From assembly GCF_016742135.1 (NCBI RefSeq), contig NZ_JACVCG010000001.1, positions 372,001-436,000 on the forward strand: a stretch of DNA of 64,000 nucleotides. The letters run 5' to 3'. The stretch's first letter is position 1, and each line of letters starts with the position of its first letter. Shown piece by piece: positions 24,997 through 34,619 of the stretch. The notes under the pieces are model-generated. The model worked only from the letters and a program-made list of their open reading frames with translations. It was not told the origin of the DNA and made no database searches. This DNA comes from Brevundimonas sp. (GTDB taxonomy: Bacteria; Pseudomonadota; Alphaproteobacteria; Caulobacterales; Caulobacteraceae). The position numbers and the translations under genes are program-made.

Positions 24997-26459
24997 TGCA
25001 CAGCCAGCGCCTGTCCGATCTGCTGAAGCGGGATGTGTCCTCGGACCCGGTGATCACCGGTGTGACCGCTGACAGCCGCCGGGTCGCCGAGGGCAGTCTG
25101 TTTGTGGCCCTGCCCGGTACGGTGCAGGACGGGCGCGCCTTTATTCCGCAGGCCCTGGCCCGGGGCGCAGCCGCTGTTCTGGCCCCCACTGACACGCCCG
25201 CCGGGAGCGCGCCGGTACTGGTGACGGCCGGGGATGTGCGCCGGGCCTATGCGCTCGCGGCGCGCGGCTTCTATGGAGCCCAGCCGAAGACCTGCGTGGC
25301 GGTGACGGGCACCAACGGCAAGACCTCGGTCGCCACCTTCTGTCGCCAGATCTGGGCCCGCATGGGTCTGGTCTCGGCCAGCCTCGGCACCCTGGGAGCC
25401 ACGGTGCAACGGGGCGCGGAGGTGAGCGCCCTGACGGGCCCCGGCCTGACCAGTCCGGATGCGGCCGAGGCGGCGCGCCTGCTGGCGGAGATGGCGACGG
25501 GCGGGGTCACCCACCTGGCGCTGGAGGCGTCATCGCACGGGATCGATCAGCGGCGGCTGGACGGGGTCAGCCTGAAGGCGGCGGCCTTTACCAATCTGAC
25601 GCAGGATCACCTCGACTATCACGGCGACATGGAGGCTTACCGGGCCGCCAAGCTGCGTCTGTTCGAGACGTTGTTGCCGCGCGGGCGGACGGCGGTCCTG
25701 AATGCCGATTCCGACGCCTATTCGCGCTTCGCCGCCGCCGGGATCATGTCAGGACTGAACATTCTGGGAGTCGGTGAGCGGGGACGTGATCTGACCCTGA
25801 TGGGGCGCGAAGCCCGGCCCGAGGGGCAGAAGCTGGTGCTGGAGTATCGCGGCGAGAGCCATGAGGTGCTGCTGCCCCTGGCCGGGGCCTTTCAGGCCTC
25901 GAACGCCCTGGTGGCTGCCGGCCTGTGTATCGCGGGCGGCGCGGCGGTTGGCGATGTGCTGGCGGCGCTGGAGCATATCGAGGGTGCCCGGGGGCGACTG
26001 GAGCGCGTGCGGACCGACGGAGCCGGGAGGGGGGCGGAGGTCTATGTCGACTATGCCCATACGCCCGATGGGCTGGAGACGGTGCTGAAGGCGCTCCGGC
26101 CCCATGTGCACGGGCGACTGATCGTGGTGTTCGGGGCGGGGGGAGACCGTGACCGGGCCAAGCGCCCGCTGATGGGGCAGGTGGCCGGTGAGCTCGCCGA
26201 CGTCGCCATCGTCACGGATGACAATCCCCGGTCCGAGGATGCCGCCCTGATCCGGGCCGAGGTGAGGAACGGCTGCCCCGCGGCGCAGGAGATCGGCGAC
26301 CGTCGGGAAGCCATCCGCTCGGCCATTGATATGGCGCGCGAGGGAGATGTGGTGCTGATCGCCGGAAAGGGGCATGAGCAGGGGCAGATTGTCGGCGATA
26401 CGGTGCATCCGTTCGACGATGTGACTGTCGCCACCGAGGCCCTGAGCATTCATGCCTGA
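24996..26459 (+). CDS. murE: UDP-MurNAc-L-Ala-D-Glu:meso-diaminopimelate ligase
   Basis: A 487-residue Mur ligase. The ATP loop GTNGKTS is at 105-111, the substrate domain includes ALEASSHGIDQRRLDG, and the DNPR motif at 409-412 with the following SED indicates meso-DAP rather than lysine as the third residue. ATG 24996 shares its A with the ftsI stop (TGATG) and has GGAGG 10 nt upstream; a GTG at 24993 adds one residue. It adds DAP to the UDP-MurNAc dipeptide in the cytosol. It overlaps murF by 8 bp. Confidence 0.96.
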   Translation: MHSQRLSDLLKRDVSSDPVITGVTADSRRVAEGSLFVALPGTVQDGRAFIPQALARGAAAVLAPTDTPAGSAPVLVTAGDVRRAYALAARGFYGAQPKTCVAVTGTNGKTSVATFCRQIWARMGLVSASLGTLGATVQRGAEVSALTGPGLTSPDAAEAARLLAEMATGGVTHLALEASSHGIDQRRLDGVSLKAAAFTNLTQDHLDYHGDMEAYRAAKLRLFETLLPRGRTAVLNADSDAYSRFAAAGIMSGLNILGVGERGRDLTLMGREARPEGQKLVLEYRGESHEVLLPLAGAFQASNALVAAGLCIAGGAAVGDVLAALEHIEGARGRLERVRTDGAGRGAEVYVDYAHTPDGLETVLKALRPHVHGRLIVVFGAGGDRDRAKRPLMGQVAGELADVAIVTDDNPRSEDAALIRAEVRNGCPAAQEIGDRREAIRSAIDMAREGDVVLIAGKGHEQGQIVGDTVHPFDDVTVATEALSIHA

Positions 26460-27864
26460 GACCCCCACTTCCCCCTTGTGGACCGCTGACGACATCGCCC
26501 GGGCGACCAGCGGACGCCACCACGGCGCGGACTTTGCCGCCTGTGGCGTCAGCTTTGACAGTCGCGAGATCGAGCCCGGCACGCTGTTCGTGGCGCTGCG
26601 TGGGGTGCGCGACGGTCATGACTTTGCCGGGACGGCCTTCGACGCCGGGGCAGCGGGCGCGCTGGTGGAGCGCGTCGTGGAAGGTGGCCCGTGTATCGAG
26701 GTGGCCGATACGCTGAGGGCGCTGGAGGCGCTGGGCCAGGCTGCCCGCGACCGGTGCCCGGCGCGGCGGGCGGCCGTGACGGGCAGCGTCGGCAAGACCA
26801 GCGTCACCCAGGCGATCAAGGCGGGCCTTGATCTGGCGGGTCCGGCCCACGCCTCGGTCAAGAGTTACAACAACCACATCGGGGTGCCGCTGACACTGGC
26901 GCGCATGCCCCGCGACACCGCGCGCGCCGTGTTCGAAATCGGCATGAATGCACCGGGCGAAATCGCGCCCCTGTCGCAGATGGTGCGGCCGCATGTCGCC
27001 TGTGTGACCACGGTGGGGCCGGTTCATATCGAGGCCTTTGCCGATGGCGAGGCGGGGGTCGCGCGCGAAAAGGCGGCGATCTTCGAGGGGCTGGAGCCGG
27101 GCGGGATCGCGGTCATCAACGGCGACAACCCCTGGACGCGCCTGCTGGGCGAGGTCGCCCGCGAGCATGGGGCCGAGGTGCGGCTGTTCGGCAGCGCGGC
27201 CGATCACGATGCGCGTCTGCTGGATTTTCAGCCGGATGCGGACGGGGCCACGGTCTCAGCGATCATGGACGGTCAGGCGCTGGAGTTTCGCCTGCGCCAG
27301 TCGGGCTATCACTGGGGGCTGAACAGTCTGGCAGTGCTGGCGGTGCTGCGCGCCATGGACGTGCCACTGGATGTGGCGCTTGCGGCCCTGGCCGGGTTTT
27401 CGCCGCTGGCGGGTCGCGGACAGGTGCGTCGGGTCCGGCTGATGTCGGGCGGGGCCTTCACCCTGATCGACGAGAGTTACAATGCCAATCCGTTGTCGAT
27501 GACGGCGGGCTTTCGGAGCCTCGGCGCGCGCATCGTGCCGGAGGGCGGACGGCGGGTGGTGTTCCTGACCGACATGCTGGAGCTGGGTCATCAGGCCGGG
27601 GCCATGCACGCTGGTCTGGCCGGACCGCTGGCCGAGGCAGGGGTTGATGCGGTCCACACCGCCGGGCCGATGATGCGCCACCTGCACGACGCCCTGCCGT
27701 CCGCGCAGCGCGGGGTGTGGCGCGAGACGGCGGCGCAGCTGGCGAATGAGGTCGCGGGTCTGGTCCGCGACAACGACACGGTCATGGTCAAGGGATCGAA
27801 CGGCTCTCGCGCCGGCGCGGTCGCGACCGCCCTGGCCGCACTTGATCATGATGATGGGGCTTAA
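26452..27864 (+). CDS. murF: UDP-MurNAc-tripeptide:D-Ala-D-Ala ligase
   Basis: A 470-residue Mur ligase that completes the cytosolic pentapeptide. The ATP loop reads [11 protein letters not shown] near residues 108-118, a small variation of the usual TGSNGKTT form. The [11 protein letters not shown] segment and [11 protein letters not shown] near residue 340 are MurF signatures, and GARGM-like NGSRAGAV lies at the end. It overlaps murE and is followed after 14 bp by mraY with an AAGGAGG site. Confidence 0.95.
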   Translation: MPETPTSPLWTADDIARATSGRHHGADFAACGVSFDSREIEPGTLFVALRGVRDGHDFAGTAFDAGAAGALVERVVEGGPCIEVADTLRALEALGQAARDRCPARRAAVTGSVGKTSVTQAIKAGLDLAGPAHASVKSYNNHIGVPLTLARMPRDTARAVFEIGMNAPGEIAPLSQMVRPHVACVTTVGPVHIEAFADGEAGVAREKAAIFEGLEPGGIAVINGDNPWTRLLGEVAREHGAEVRLFGSAADHDARLLDFQPDADGATVSAIMDGQALEFRLRQSGYHWGLNSLAVLAVLRAMDVPLDVALAALAGFSPLAGRGQVRRVRLMSGGAFTLIDESYNANPLSMTAGFRSLGARIVPEGGRRVVFLTDMLELGHQAGAMHAGLAGPLAEAGVDAVHTAGPMMRHLHDALPSAQRGVWRETAAQLANEVAGLVRDNDTVMVKGSNGSRAGAVATALAALDHDDGA

Positions 27865-27878
27865 GGAGGCCGCTCGGG

Positions 27879-28985
27879 GTGTTTTACCTGCTCTATCTCT
27901 ACTATGCGGAGTTCGCACAGGATTATCCGCTTCTGAACCTGGTCCAGTACCAGACCGTGCGGGTGGCGCTGGCGCTGGCCACCGCCATGATCGTGGCCGT
28001 GGCCATGGGCAGCCGCTTCATCGCCTGGATGCGCAAGAAGCAGGGCAAGGGCCAGCCCATCCGGGACGACGGGCCGGTCTCGCACCTGTCGAAGGTGGGC
28101 ACGCCGACCATGGGCGGGCTGATGATCCTGGCCGGGATCGCGGCGGGCGTGTTCCTGTGGGGCGACCTGACCAACCCCTATATCTGGATCGTCTCGTTCG
28201 TGACGGCCGCCTTTGCCGTGCTGGGTTTTGTCGATGACTATGCCAAGGTCAGCAAGCAGAGCTCGGCCGGCCTGACCTCGAAGCAGAAGCTTGTTGCCCA
28301 GACCATCGTCGCGGTGATCGCCGGGGTGGCGACGGTGCTGTGGATGACGCCCTCGACCTCGGCGGGGCTGGAGACGTCGGTCGCCTTTCCGTTCTTCAAG
28401 GATGTGCTGCTGAACATCGGCTGGTTCTATGTGGCGTTCGCGGCCTTCACCATCGTCGGCTTTTCGAATGCGGTGAACCTGACCGACGGGCTGGACGGAC
28501 TGGCCATTGTGCCGGTGATGATGGCCTCGGCCGCGTTCGGCATGATCGCCTATCTGGCGGGCAATTTCGTCTTCTCGGAGTATCTGCAGATCCACCATGT
28601 GCCGGGTTCGGGCGAGCTGGCGGTGTTTCTGGCGGCCATCATCGGCGGGGGCACGGGCTTCCTCTGGTACAATGCCCCGCCGGCCAAGATCTTCATGGGC
28701 GACACCGGGTCGCTGGCGCTGGGCGGGGCGCTGGGCGCGGTGGCGGTGACGACCAAGCACGAGCTGGTGCTGGGCATCGTCGGGGGCCTGTTCGTGCTGG
28801 AAGCCCTCTCGGTCATGATCCAGGTCGGCTATTTCAAGGCGACGAAGAAGCGCGTCTTCCTGATGGCGCCGATCCACCACCATTTCGAAAAGATGGGCTG
28901 GCCGGAGTCGACCGTGGTCATCCGCTTCTGGATCGTGTCGGCGATGCTGGCGCTGGCGGGTCTGGCGACCCTGAAACTGAGATAG
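27879..28985 (+). CDS. mraY: Phospho-MurNAc-pentapeptide transferase (lipid I synthase)
   Basis: A 368-residue inner-membrane enzyme with about ten membrane helices. It uses GTG start ([13 protein letters not shown]) preceded by a strong AAGGAGG. Conserved loops are present: [22 protein letters not shown] with the Asp pair, [10 protein letters not shown] with the catalytic Asp, [12 protein letters not shown], and [12 protein letters not shown]. It moves phospho-MurNAc-pentapeptide onto undecaprenyl phosphate. It lies between murF and murD as in most dcw clusters. Confidence 0.97.
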   Translation: MFYLLYLYYAEFAQDYPLLNLVQYQTVRVALALATAMIVAVAMGSRFIAWMRKKQGKGQPIRDDGPVSHLSKVGTPTMGGLMILAGIAAGVFLWGDLTNPYIWIVSFVTAAFAVLGFVDDYAKVSKQSSAGLTSKQKLVAQTIVAVIAGVATVLWMTPSTSAGLETSVAFPFFKDVLLNIGWFYVAFAAFTIVGFSNAVNLTDGLDGLAIVPVMMASAAFGMIAYLAGNFVFSEYLQIHHVPGSGELAVFLAAIIGGGTGFLWYNAPPAKIFMGDTGSLALGGALGAVAVTTKHELVLGIVGGLFVLEALSVMIQVGYFKATKKRVFLMAPIHHHFEKMGWPESTVVIRFWIVSAMLALAGLATLKLR

Positions 28986-28988
28986 ACG

Positions 28989-30407
28989 ATGATCCGGGTC
29001 CCGGGCTTTGAGGGCAGGCGGGTCGCGGTCTTCGGCCTTGGACGGTCGGGACTGACGGCGGCGCGTGCGCTCAAGGCCGGGGGTGCCGAGCCGGTGCTGT
29101 GGGACGACGGCATTTCCAGCCGGATGCAGGCCGAGGCCGAGGGCTTCATCGTCGAGGATCTGACGGCGGTCGACTGGTCGGGCTTTGCCGCCCTGGTGCT
29201 GTCGCCCGGTGTGCCGCTGACCCATCCGGTGCCGCACTGGACTGTCGACAAGGCGACGGAGGCCGGGGTCGAGATCGTCGGCGACCTTGAGCTGTTCGCG
29301 CGGGCGCTGGCGGCGCTGCCGGAGGGGCAGCGGCCGCAGGTGGTGGCGATCACCGGGACAAACGGCAAGTCGACCACTACGGCGCTGATCGCCTGGGTGC
29401 TGAAACAGGCCGGGATGACGGTGCATATGGGGGGCAATATCGGGATCGGCGTGCTGGCGCTGCCGGAGCCGACGCCGGGCGCGGTCTATGTGATCGAATG
29501 CTCGTCCTATCAGCTGGACCTGACCACCAGCTTTGCGCCGGATGTGGCGATCCTGACCAACATCAGCCCCGACCATCTGGACCGGCACGGGGGGATGGAA
29601 GGGTATGTGGCGGCGAAGGCGCGGATATTTCGGGCGGACACCACCAATAAGTATATCGGCGTGGACGACCCTTCGGGCGTAGCCCTGCTGGAACAGTTGA
29701 GGCGTCGCGGCTCGGTGGACGAGGTCTCGGTGGACCGCCCGCTGGAGGGTGTCACTGGCATGTACCTCCACGAGGGCTGGCTGACCTACAACGTGCGACC
29801 GCGGCCCGACGGTCCTGTTGAGCGATGCCAGATCGTGGACCTTTCGAAGGCCCGATCATTGCCCGGTCGTCACAACGCCCAGAATGCGGCTTTCGCATTT
29901 CTTGCTGCCACTGATCTGGGGTTGCCGCACGAGGTCGTCATCGAAGGCCTGCTGTCCTTCCCGGGACTGGCGCATCGGATGGAGCCGGTCGGGCGGGCCG
30001 GCCGTGTGCGGTTCATCAATGACTCCAAGGCGACCAATGCTGATGCGGCGCGGCAGGCGCTGGCGGCGTATGATCGGGTGTTCTGGATCGCAGGGGGGCG
30101 GGCCAAGGCGGGCGGGATCGACGATCTGGCCGAGCTGTTCCCGCGCGTGGTCGAGGCCTTCCTGATCGGCGAGGCGGCCGGGCCGTTCGCGGCGGCGCTG
30201 GGTGACGTGCCCCACCGGATCAGCGGGGACATGGCCACCGCCGTCCAGCAGGCCTTTGAGGCCGCGTCCGCCAGCGGGCGTGAGGAGGTGGTGCTGCTGA
30301 GCCCCGCCGCCGCCAGCTTTGACCAGTTTCCCGACTTCGAGGCGCGGGGCGAGGCGTTCCGCGCCGCCGCCCTGGCCCTGGGTGCCAAACCTGAGCCAGC
30401 CCCATGA
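28989..30407 (+). CDS. murD: UDP-MurNAc-L-Ala:D-Glu ligase
   Basis: A 472-residue cytosolic Mur ligase. The N-terminal Rossmann domain begins RVAVFGLGRSGLTAAR; the ATP loop is TGTNGKSTTT near residues 121-130; and INDSKATNADAARQAL is the C-terminal MurD signature that contacts the substrate. It adds D-Glu to UDP-MurNAc-L-Ala. It starts 3 bp after mraY, and its stop overlaps the ftsW ATG by 4 bp. Confidence 0.96.
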   Translation: MIRVPGFEGRRVAVFGLGRSGLTAARALKAGGAEPVLWDDGISSRMQAEAEGFIVEDLTAVDWSGFAALVLSPGVPLTHPVPHWTVDKATEAGVEIVGDLELFARALAALPEGQRPQVVAITGTNGKSTTTALIAWVLKQAGMTVHMGGNIGIGVLALPEPTPGAVYVIECSSYQLDLTTSFAPDVAILTNISPDHLDRHGGMEGYVAAKARIFRADTTNKYIGVDDPSGVALLEQLRRRGSVDEVSVDRPLEGVTGMYLHEGWLTYNVRPRPDGPVERCQIVDLSKARSLPGRHNAQNAAFAFLAATDLGLPHEVVIEGLLSFPGLAHRMEPVGRAGRVRFINDSKATNADAARQALAAYDRVFWIAGGRAKAGGIDDLAELFPRVVEAFLIGEAAGPFAAALGDVPHRISGDMATAVQQAFEAASASGREEVVLLSPAAASFDQFPDFEARGEAFRAAALALGAKPEPAP

Positions 30408-31591
30408 CCCAGACCTATGTGCCGCCCTTTTCCCGCAGTGACCAGAGCCTGCTGGCCAAGTGGTTCTGGACGGTGGATCGCGGACTGGTGGTTGCTGCCC
30501 TGTCGTTGATGGGGATCGGCGTGGCGCTGTCGTTCGCCTCGAGTCCCGCTGCCATTCTGGCTGACGAAAGCCTGTCCAACCCCTTCCACTATTCGATCCG
30601 CATGATTGCGTTTGTCGCGGCGGGGGTCGGGGTGATGCTGGGAGCGTCCCTGCTGTCGCCCCGGGGCGTGCGGCGGGTGGCGGCCTTTGGGCTTGTCGGG
30701 GCGCTGCTGGTCATGGCTGTCCTCCCGATCCTCGGCAATGAAGCCAAGGGGGCGACCCGTTGGATCCTGATCGGGCCGTTCGGTCTGCAACCGTCCGAGT
30801 TCGCCAAGCCGGCGCTGATCGTGCTGGCGGCGTGGATGTTCGCCGAGGGGCAGAAGGGGCAGGGCGTGCCGGGGGTCTCGATCGCCTTCGCCTTTTATGC
30901 GGTGACGGTCGGCCTGCTGCTGATCCAGCCGGACATCGGCCAGACGTTGCTGATCACCACCACCTTCATGGCGGTCTTCTTTATGGCGGGCGTGCCGTTG
31001 AAGTGGATGGCGGTGCTGGGGGGTCTGGTCGTATCCGGGATCTTCTCGCTGTACTTCCTGTTCGACCATGTGCGCGAGCGACTGGCCAAATTCCTCGCCC
31101 CCGGTCAGGAGGACACTCACCAGATCGACCGGGCCTCGGAGGCGATCCGCGCCGGGGGCCTGTTCGGGCGCGGGGTGGGCGAGGGCGTGATGAAACGCCA
31201 TGTGCCGGACCTGCATACGGACTTCATCTATTCGGTCGGGGCGGAGGAGTTCGGCCTGATCCTGTCGCTGGTGATCATCAGCCTTTATGCCTTCATCGTG
31301 CTGAGAGGCCTGTCGCGGGCCATGCGGCTGAACGACCCGTTCGAGCAGACGGCGGCGGCGGGGCTGTTCATGCTGATCGGCCTGCAGGCGGCGATCAATA
31401 TGGCGGTGAATCTGAACCTGATCCCGACCAAGGGCATGACCCTGCCCTTCATCAGCTATGGCGGGTCGTCGATGGTGGCCATGGGGCTGACCATGGGACT
31501 GGCCCTGGCCTTGACCCGCAGGCGAGCCGGGGCCTACGAGCCCGGGACCGGTGGCCGGCCGGAGCCGAAGCTGGGCCGCATTCTTCCATAG
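30404..31591 (+). CDS. ftsW: Septal peptidoglycan glycosyltransferase FtsW (SEDS)
   Basis: A 395-residue SEDS polytopic protein with about ten helices. The family signatures are present: WILIGPFGLQPSEFAKPALI, the extracellular RGGLFGRGVGEGVMKRH-like loop (AGGLFGRGVGEGVMKRHVPD) with the catalytic-region acidic residue downstream, HTDFIYSVGAEEFG, and FISYGGSSM. It polymerises lipid II at the septum with FtsI. It follows murD by ATGA overlap and precedes murG by 8 bp. Confidence 0.96.
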   Translation: MTQTYVPPFSRSDQSLLAKWFWTVDRGLVVAALSLMGIGVALSFASSPAAILADESLSNPFHYSIRMIAFVAAGVGVMLGASLLSPRGVRRVAAFGLVGALLVMAVLPILGNEAKGATRWILIGPFGLQPSEFAKPALIVLAAWMFAEGQKGQGVPGVSIAFAFYAVTVGLLLIQPDIGQTLLITTTFMAVFFMAGVPLKWMAVLGGLVVSGIFSLYFLFDHVRERLAKFLAPGQEDTHQIDRASEAIRAGGLFGRGVGEGVMKRHVPDLHTDFIYSVGAEEFGLILSLVIISLYAFIVLRGLSRAMRLNDPFEQTAAAGLFMLIGLQAAINMAVNLNLIPTKGMTLPFISYGGSSMVAMGLTMGLALALTRRRAGAYEPGTGGRPEPKLGRILP

Positions 31592-31599
31592 GGACATCC

Positions 31600-32685
31600 A
31601 TGACCAGGACCTGCGTCGTTGCCGCCGGCGGAACCGGCGGCCATCTGTTTCCGGCCCAGGCGCTGGCCGAGGAGATGGCGCGGCGCGGCTGGCGGATCGT
31701 GCTGGCGACAGACCGGCGGGGCCAGGCTTTTGCCGAACATTTCCCGGCGGACGAACGTCTGGCCCTGGACTCGGCCACCGGCAGCGGGCCGATCGGGCTG
31801 CTGAAGGCCGGGATCAAGATCGCGGTCGGGGTGGCGCAGGCGCGCCGGGCGTTTCGTCGGCTGGACGCCTCGGTGGTGGTGGGATTTGGCGGGTATCCGT
31901 CGGCGCCGGCGCTGCTGGCGGCGATGAGCATGGGCCTGCCGACGCTGATCCATGAGCAGAATGCGGTTCTCGGCCGGACCAACCGCTTGCTGGCCGGGCG
32001 GGTCGGCACAGTGGCGTCGGCCTTTCCGACGCTGGGGCGTCTGCCCGACGGGCTGAAGGACCGGCTGGAGGTGGTCGGCAATCCGGTAAGGCCGCCGATC
32101 GCGGCGCTGGCGGGCAAGCCCTATCGTGCACCGGGTGCCACTGATGACATCCACCTGCTGGTGACGGGTGGCAGTCAGGGCGCGCGGATCCTGTCGGACA
32201 CGGTGCCGCGCGCGGTGGCGGCCCTGCCCGAGGCGCTGCGCAAGCGGCTGAAGGTTGTGCAGCAGGCGCGGCCCGAGTTCCTGGACTCCGCCGCCGCCAT
32301 CTATGCCGGGGCGGGCGTCGCGGCCGAGGTCGCGCCCTTCTTTTCGGACATGGCGGCGCGGCTGGCCGAGGCGCATCTGGCGATCGGCCGGGCCGGGGCA
32401 TCGACCTGCACGGAGCTGGCCGTCGTCGGCCTGCCGTCGGTCCTGGTGCCGCTGAAGATCGCGACCGATGACCACCAGCGGCACAATGCCCAGGGGCTGG
32501 TCGAGACGGGCGGGGCCGTGGTGATCCCGGAGGATGACCTGACCGTCGAACGCCTGACCGCGACCCTGGCCGGTATTCTGGACCAACCCGGCCGTCTGGC
32601 GGCGATGGCGAAAGGGGCAAGAGCGGCGGCGCTGCCGGACGCGGCGTCTCGGCTGGCGGATCTGGTCGAGGCGGCGTCCGCATAG
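31600..32685 (+). CDS. murG: Lipid II synthase, UDP-GlcNAc transferase MurG
   Basis: A 361-residue peripheral membrane GT28 enzyme that turns lipid I into lipid II. ATG 31600 (MTRTCVVAAGGTGGH) is the right start: the open frame runs far upstream into ftsW in another register and must not be read as a fusion. G-loops GGTGGHLFPAQAL and GGSQGARIL, plus HEQNAVLGRTN and GRAGASTCTEL, are typical. It is the last gene of the first dcw block; a strong stem-loop follows at 32690-32715. Confidence 0.97.
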   Translation: MTRTCVVAAGGTGGHLFPAQALAEEMARRGWRIVLATDRRGQAFAEHFPADERLALDSATGSGPIGLLKAGIKIAVGVAQARRAFRRLDASVVVGFGGYPSAPALLAAMSMGLPTLIHEQNAVLGRTNRLLAGRVGTVASAFPTLGRLPDGLKDRLEVVGNPVRPPIAALAGKPYRAPGATDDIHLLVTGGSQGARILSDTVPRAVAALPEALRKRLKVVQQARPEFLDSAAAIYAGAGVAAEVAPFFSDMAARLAEAHLAIGRAGASTCTELAVVGLPSVLVPLKIATDDHQRHNAQGLVETGGAVVIPEDDLTVERLTATLAGILDQPGRLAAMAKGARAAALPDAASRLADLVEAASA

Positions 32686-32715
32686 AAAAGGGCCCCGGGA
32701 TGTCTCCCGGGGCCC
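32685..32715 (-). terminator. Terminator stem-loop between murG and the small exported gene
   Basis: GGGCCCCGGGA (32690-32700) pairs with TCCCGGGGCCC (32705-32715) around TGTC, an 11-bp perfect stem. On the minus strand the stem is followed by TTTTCT, making it a proper Rho-independent terminator for the minus-strand gene at 32742-33131; for murG the stem lacks a T-run. Confidence 0.8.
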
Positions 32716-32741
32716 CGCAGCGTGCGATCAGATGCGGTCGC

Positions 32742-33131
32742 CTATTCCTCAGCCAGCACGGCTTCCAGACAGCGGTCCAGACCCGGACCCCAGCTGTAGA
32801 TGACCTGTTGCTTGGCGTTCATTCCGGACTGGGCATCGACCCGTTCCATGATCTGGATAGCTTCGGCGACCGCGGCCTCGATGACCTGGTCTTCCGACAG
32901 GCCGCGAGCGGCCGGCAGGGCCTGGGCGCGGTTCAGCATGACGCCGGTGGCGGCCTCCAGGGCGCTGACGTCTTCCGGGTCGGACTGGAGCTTCGAGAAG
33001 GCGAAGAACATGGCGGAGCAGGTCAGGTGTTGCTGATAGTTCAGCGGTGCGCTCTGGGCCGAAGCTGTTCCCGCGGCCAGCAGGGCAAGGGCAGCGATGC
33101 CGCCCGCGAGGGTGAATTTGGTGGTCGACAT
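32742..33131 (-). CDS. Small exported protein of unknown function
   Basis: A 129-residue protein starting MSTTKFTLAGG (ATG 33129-33131, seven nt after an AGGAG site); an earlier in-frame ATG is too close to the ribosome site. A signal peptide ends at AGTASAQ. The mature part is mostly helical with two cysteines (HLTCSAMF and LDRCLEAVL), possibly one disulfide. No family is recognised. It is the first gene after murG, on the opposite strand. Confidence 0.7.
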   Translation of the reverse strand: MSTTKFTLAGGIAALALLAAGTASAQSAPLNYQQHLTCSAMFFAFSKLQSDPEDVSALEAATGVMLNRAQALPAARGLSEDQVIEAAVAEAIQIMERVDAQSGMNAKQQVIYSWGPGLDRCLEAVLAEE

Positions 33132-33252
33132 TCTCATGCTCCTGTTGCGTGAACCTCTGGTACCGCAAAAACCTGTCAGGCCCCCCTGACTGTTCCTGAC
33201 CATGGCAAATCCCGGGGGAGTTGCCTAGAGCGGGCGAGGGCACAGGGCGTCT

Positions 33253-33726
33253 CTATTCAGCGAGGGCTTGCTGCCCCGCAATGACGGCGGATTCCACCGT
33301 TGTCAGGATCCGTCCGGCTCGGGCATCGGAACAGGCGACGGCCAGCAGTTCGGCGGCGTCTCCGCCTGGGGCAGCCGGGTAGGGAGGATCAGTGTCGGCC
33401 ACGGACGGGCCTTCGACCCCGCCCTCGGACACCGAGGCGAAGTCCCGCCGGTCGGCCGTCCCTGCCGCGCAGTCGAAGTCCCACCACGACCACCCGCCCC
33501 AGAAGGCGCGGCCGTCAACCTCGAAGCCGGGCTCGACCACCTGCAGGGACCGGAGGCGGACGTGATCGCCCGAGCGGGTACGGGTCGACAGTCCGACGAA
33601 CACGGCAAATCGTCCGACCCCGGTCAGCAGCAGCTGGGGCCCCGTGGGGGCAGGCGCGGCGGTCTGGCATCCTGCCAGCGCGATCCCGGCGATGAGGGTG
33701 GGCACGACAGATTTCATTAACTGCAT
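33253..33726 (-). CDS. Predicted lipoprotein of unknown function
   Basis: A 157-residue protein with an N-terminal lipobox (IALAGCQTA), so it is probably lipidated and periplasm-facing. The mature domain of about 130 residues has Trp-rich segment FWGGWSWWDFDCAAG and two further cysteines (FDCAAG, VACSDA). No known family is recognised. ATG 33724-33726 or a second ATG nine bases on (MKSVVP) may be the start. It is divergent from the WecG-like gene at 33768, so a shared promoter region of only 41 bp lies between. Confidence 0.65.
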   Translation of the reverse strand: MQLMKSVVPTLIAGIALAGCQTAAPAPTGPQLLLTGVGRFAVFVGLSTRTRSGDHVRLRSLQVVEPGFEVDGRAFWGGWSWWDFDCAAGTADRRDFASVSEGGVEGPSVADTDPPYPAAPGGDAAELLAVACSDARAGRILTTVESAVIAGQQALAE

Positions 33727-33767
33727 CCGATCATCCCGCTTTTAGAGCGCCGCTGTATCGTCCCCTC

Positions 33768-34619
33768 ATGTTTGACCAGCAGCTGGCCCTTTCCCATGTG
33801 GTCGCCGCGCCGGACCGGCGGGCCCGGTCGCGTGTACCGCATCGGCTGACGCGTCGCGAGGGCGAGCGCATCCGCCTGCTGGGCCAGGTGATGGACAAGG
33901 TGCGTCCCGAAGAGGTGATGCACCAGCTTGAGGCCTGGGTTGAGACGGGCGTGAAGGCGGTCATCGCCAACCACAATCTGCACAGTCTGCATCTGATCCG
34001 GACCGAGCCGCGGGTCGCCGAATTCTATGGCCTGGCGGATATTGTGCAGATCGATTCGACGCCGCTGATCGCGTTCGGGCGTCTGGTGGGGCGGGGCACG
34101 CGACGCAAGCACCGCTCGACCTATCTGGACTGGCGCGAGCATTTCTGGAGCCTGGCGGACCGCAAGGGCTGGCGGGTCATGTTCATCGGCGGGGCCGAGG
34201 GCGTGGCTGATACGGCGGCCGAGCGGCTGAGGGCGCGTCACCGTCGCGTCGAACTGGCGGTCCGGTCAGGCTATTTCGATGCCACGCCCGGGTCAGACGA
34301 CAATCGCCGACTGCTCGAGGCGGTCAATGACTTCGCCCCGCAGGTGCTGCTGGTCGGCATGGGCATGCCGCGTCAGGAGATCTGGATCGCCGACCATCTG
34401 GACGCCCTGCCGGACTGTGTGGTGCTGAACGTCGGCGCCGCCTTCGACTATGAGGCGGGGGTCCAGAAGGCCGCGCCGCGCTGGATGGGCAAGGCGGGCC
34501 TGGAATGGCTGTACCGGCTGGCGGTGGACCCCCGCCGTCTGTTCCACCGTTATTGCGTGGAGCCCTGGCACCTGATCGGCCCGATCATGGATGACCTGAG
34601 GTCGGCGCTGAAGCGGTGA
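33768..34619 (+). CDS. WecG/TagA/CpsF family glycosyltransferase
   Basis: A 283-residue GT26 enzyme. Family motifs are clear: VIANHNLHSLHL in the N-terminal part, MFIGGAEGVADTAAERLR, LLVGMGMPRQEIWI and NVGAAFDYEAG, then AGLEWLYRLAVDPRRLF at the end. These enzymes transfer ManNAc or ManNAcA onto undecaprenyl-PP-GlcNAc. In Caulobacter the relative HfsJ takes part in holdfast polysaccharide synthesis, so a holdfast or exopolysaccharide role is possible but unproven. Its last 35 bp overlap the tail of the convergent rhomboid gene. Confidence 0.88.
   Translation: MFDQQLALSHVVAAPDRRARSRVPHRLTRREGERIRLLGQVMDKVRPEEVMHQLEAWVETGVKAVIANHNLHSLHLIRTEPRVAEFYGLADIVQIDSTPLIAFGRLVGRGTRRKHRSTYLDWREHFWSLADRKGWRVMFIGGAEGVADTAAERLRARHRRVELAVRSGYFDATPGSDDNRRLLEAVNDFAPQVLLVGMGMPRQEIWIADHLDALPDCVVLNVGAAFDYEAGVQKAAPRWMGKAGLEWLYRLAVDPRRLFHRYCVEPWHLIGPIMDDLRSALKR

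Noticed and set aside
30760-32685. A single 641-residue protein covering the end of ftsW and all of murG
   Set aside because: The upstream part is ftsW sequence in a wrong register. MurG starts at ATG 31600 with its GGTGGH loop.
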